Assembly (NCBI GenBank): GCA_030627475.1
Contig: DAOURZ010000067.1
Location: forward strand, 1-7,096
DNA length: 7,096 bases
Direction: 5' to 3'
DNA from: Deltaproteobacteria bacterium
GTDB lineage: Bacteria; Desulfobacterota; Desulfobacteria; Desulfobacterales; ETH-SRB1
The translations under genes were made by a program, and so were the position numbers. Positions 6,861 through 7,096 of the stretch are shown here, in pieces. The first letter of the stretch is position 1; every line of letters begins with the position of its first letter. The notes under the pieces were generated by a model. That model was given only the letters and a program-made list of their open reading frames with translations. It had not been told where the DNA came from and ran no database searches.

Positions 6861-6867
6861 TTAAGGC

Positions 6868-7096
6868 ATGGGCAGGATAGTTAGGAACGTGGACGAAGAG
6901 AAACAAGAGATAATCAAAATTTGCAATGGTAAAGAGGATATGAACCTTCCACCGTCCCAAATAGTTCCTGCGCTTGCAGACCAAGGATTTACTGCAACAG
7001 GCCCTAATCAAGTGTGGACATGGGACATAACATATTTGCCAATTTTATTGGAAGGGGTAACCGGAGAAGATATTGTCCTTCATTCAGATAATGGCT
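6868..7096 (+). pseudogene. IS3-family transposase (OrfB) remnant with internal deletions, running off the window
   Basis: From ATG 6868 one frame is open to the window end. It contains three blocks typical of an IS3-family OrfB. The first is an HTH-region segment (DEEKQEIIKICN, then NLPPSQIVPALADQG, ending near 6987). The second is ATGPNQVWTWDITYLP (about 6994-7038), which carries the first catalytic aspartate in WD. The third is IVLHSDNG (about 7072-7095), with the second aspartate. In intact transposases these blocks are separated by tens of residues. Here the spacer after ADQG is only two residues, and the two aspartates are about 21 residues apart, so two internal segments are missing. 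No OrfA or left terminal repeat is seen. An inactive relic is the best reading; what lies past the window end is unknown. Confidence 0.75.

Noticed and set aside
1..7096. CRISPR array, tRNA or rRNA genes
   Set aside because: No regularly spaced direct repeats and no tRNA- or rRNA-like conserved sequence were seen on either strand.

Overview
The window reads as a chromosomal stretch of an anaerobic, probably Desulfobacterota-like (sulfate-reducer type) bacterium. This is an inference from the gene mix: a rhodanese/MauE redox pair, a possible selenoprotein arsenite methyltransferase, a short NfeD relative, a GEMM-I cyclic-di-GMP riboswitch behind a sigma-54 promoter, and a decayed IS3-family element. 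No rRNA, tRNA or species marker is present, so the lineage is not certain. All intact genes lie on the + strand.

Left part (1-3884) looks like one co-directional cluster. It holds the C-terminal end of a rhodanese-domain protein, a four-helix MauE/DoxX-type membrane protein with a CGC motif, a PIF1-like helicase with HRDC and helix-turn-helix modules that overlaps the membrane gene by 11 bases, and an ArsM-type arsenite methyltransferase. The methyltransferase is the most notable item. Its frame is interrupted by one UGA exactly where the family has its C-terminal arsenic-binding cysteine. The frame then runs on for 57 family-like codons, and a SECIS-like hairpin follows the UGA at about the right distance. 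It is best read as a selenocysteine-containing ArsM spanning 3105-3884, not as a protein ending at 3710.

Middle part (3885-4655) is decaying sequence. A short NfeD-family gene is broken by an in-frame ochre stop, two protein-like open stretches have no start codon, and a roughly 72-bp imperfect palindrome sits between them.

Right part (4656-6682) is a self-contained, regulated unit: a perfect-spacing sigma-54 promoter, a cyclic-di-GMP-I riboswitch in the leader, a gene for a secreted subtilisin-like protease with a propeptide and two C-terminal Ig-like domains, and a strong bidirectional terminator. The layout suggests that an extracellular protease is tied to the motile/sessile signal c-di-GMP.

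The last 400 bases carry a possible remnant of a convergent minus-strand gene and an internally deleted IS3-family transposase fragment that runs off the window.
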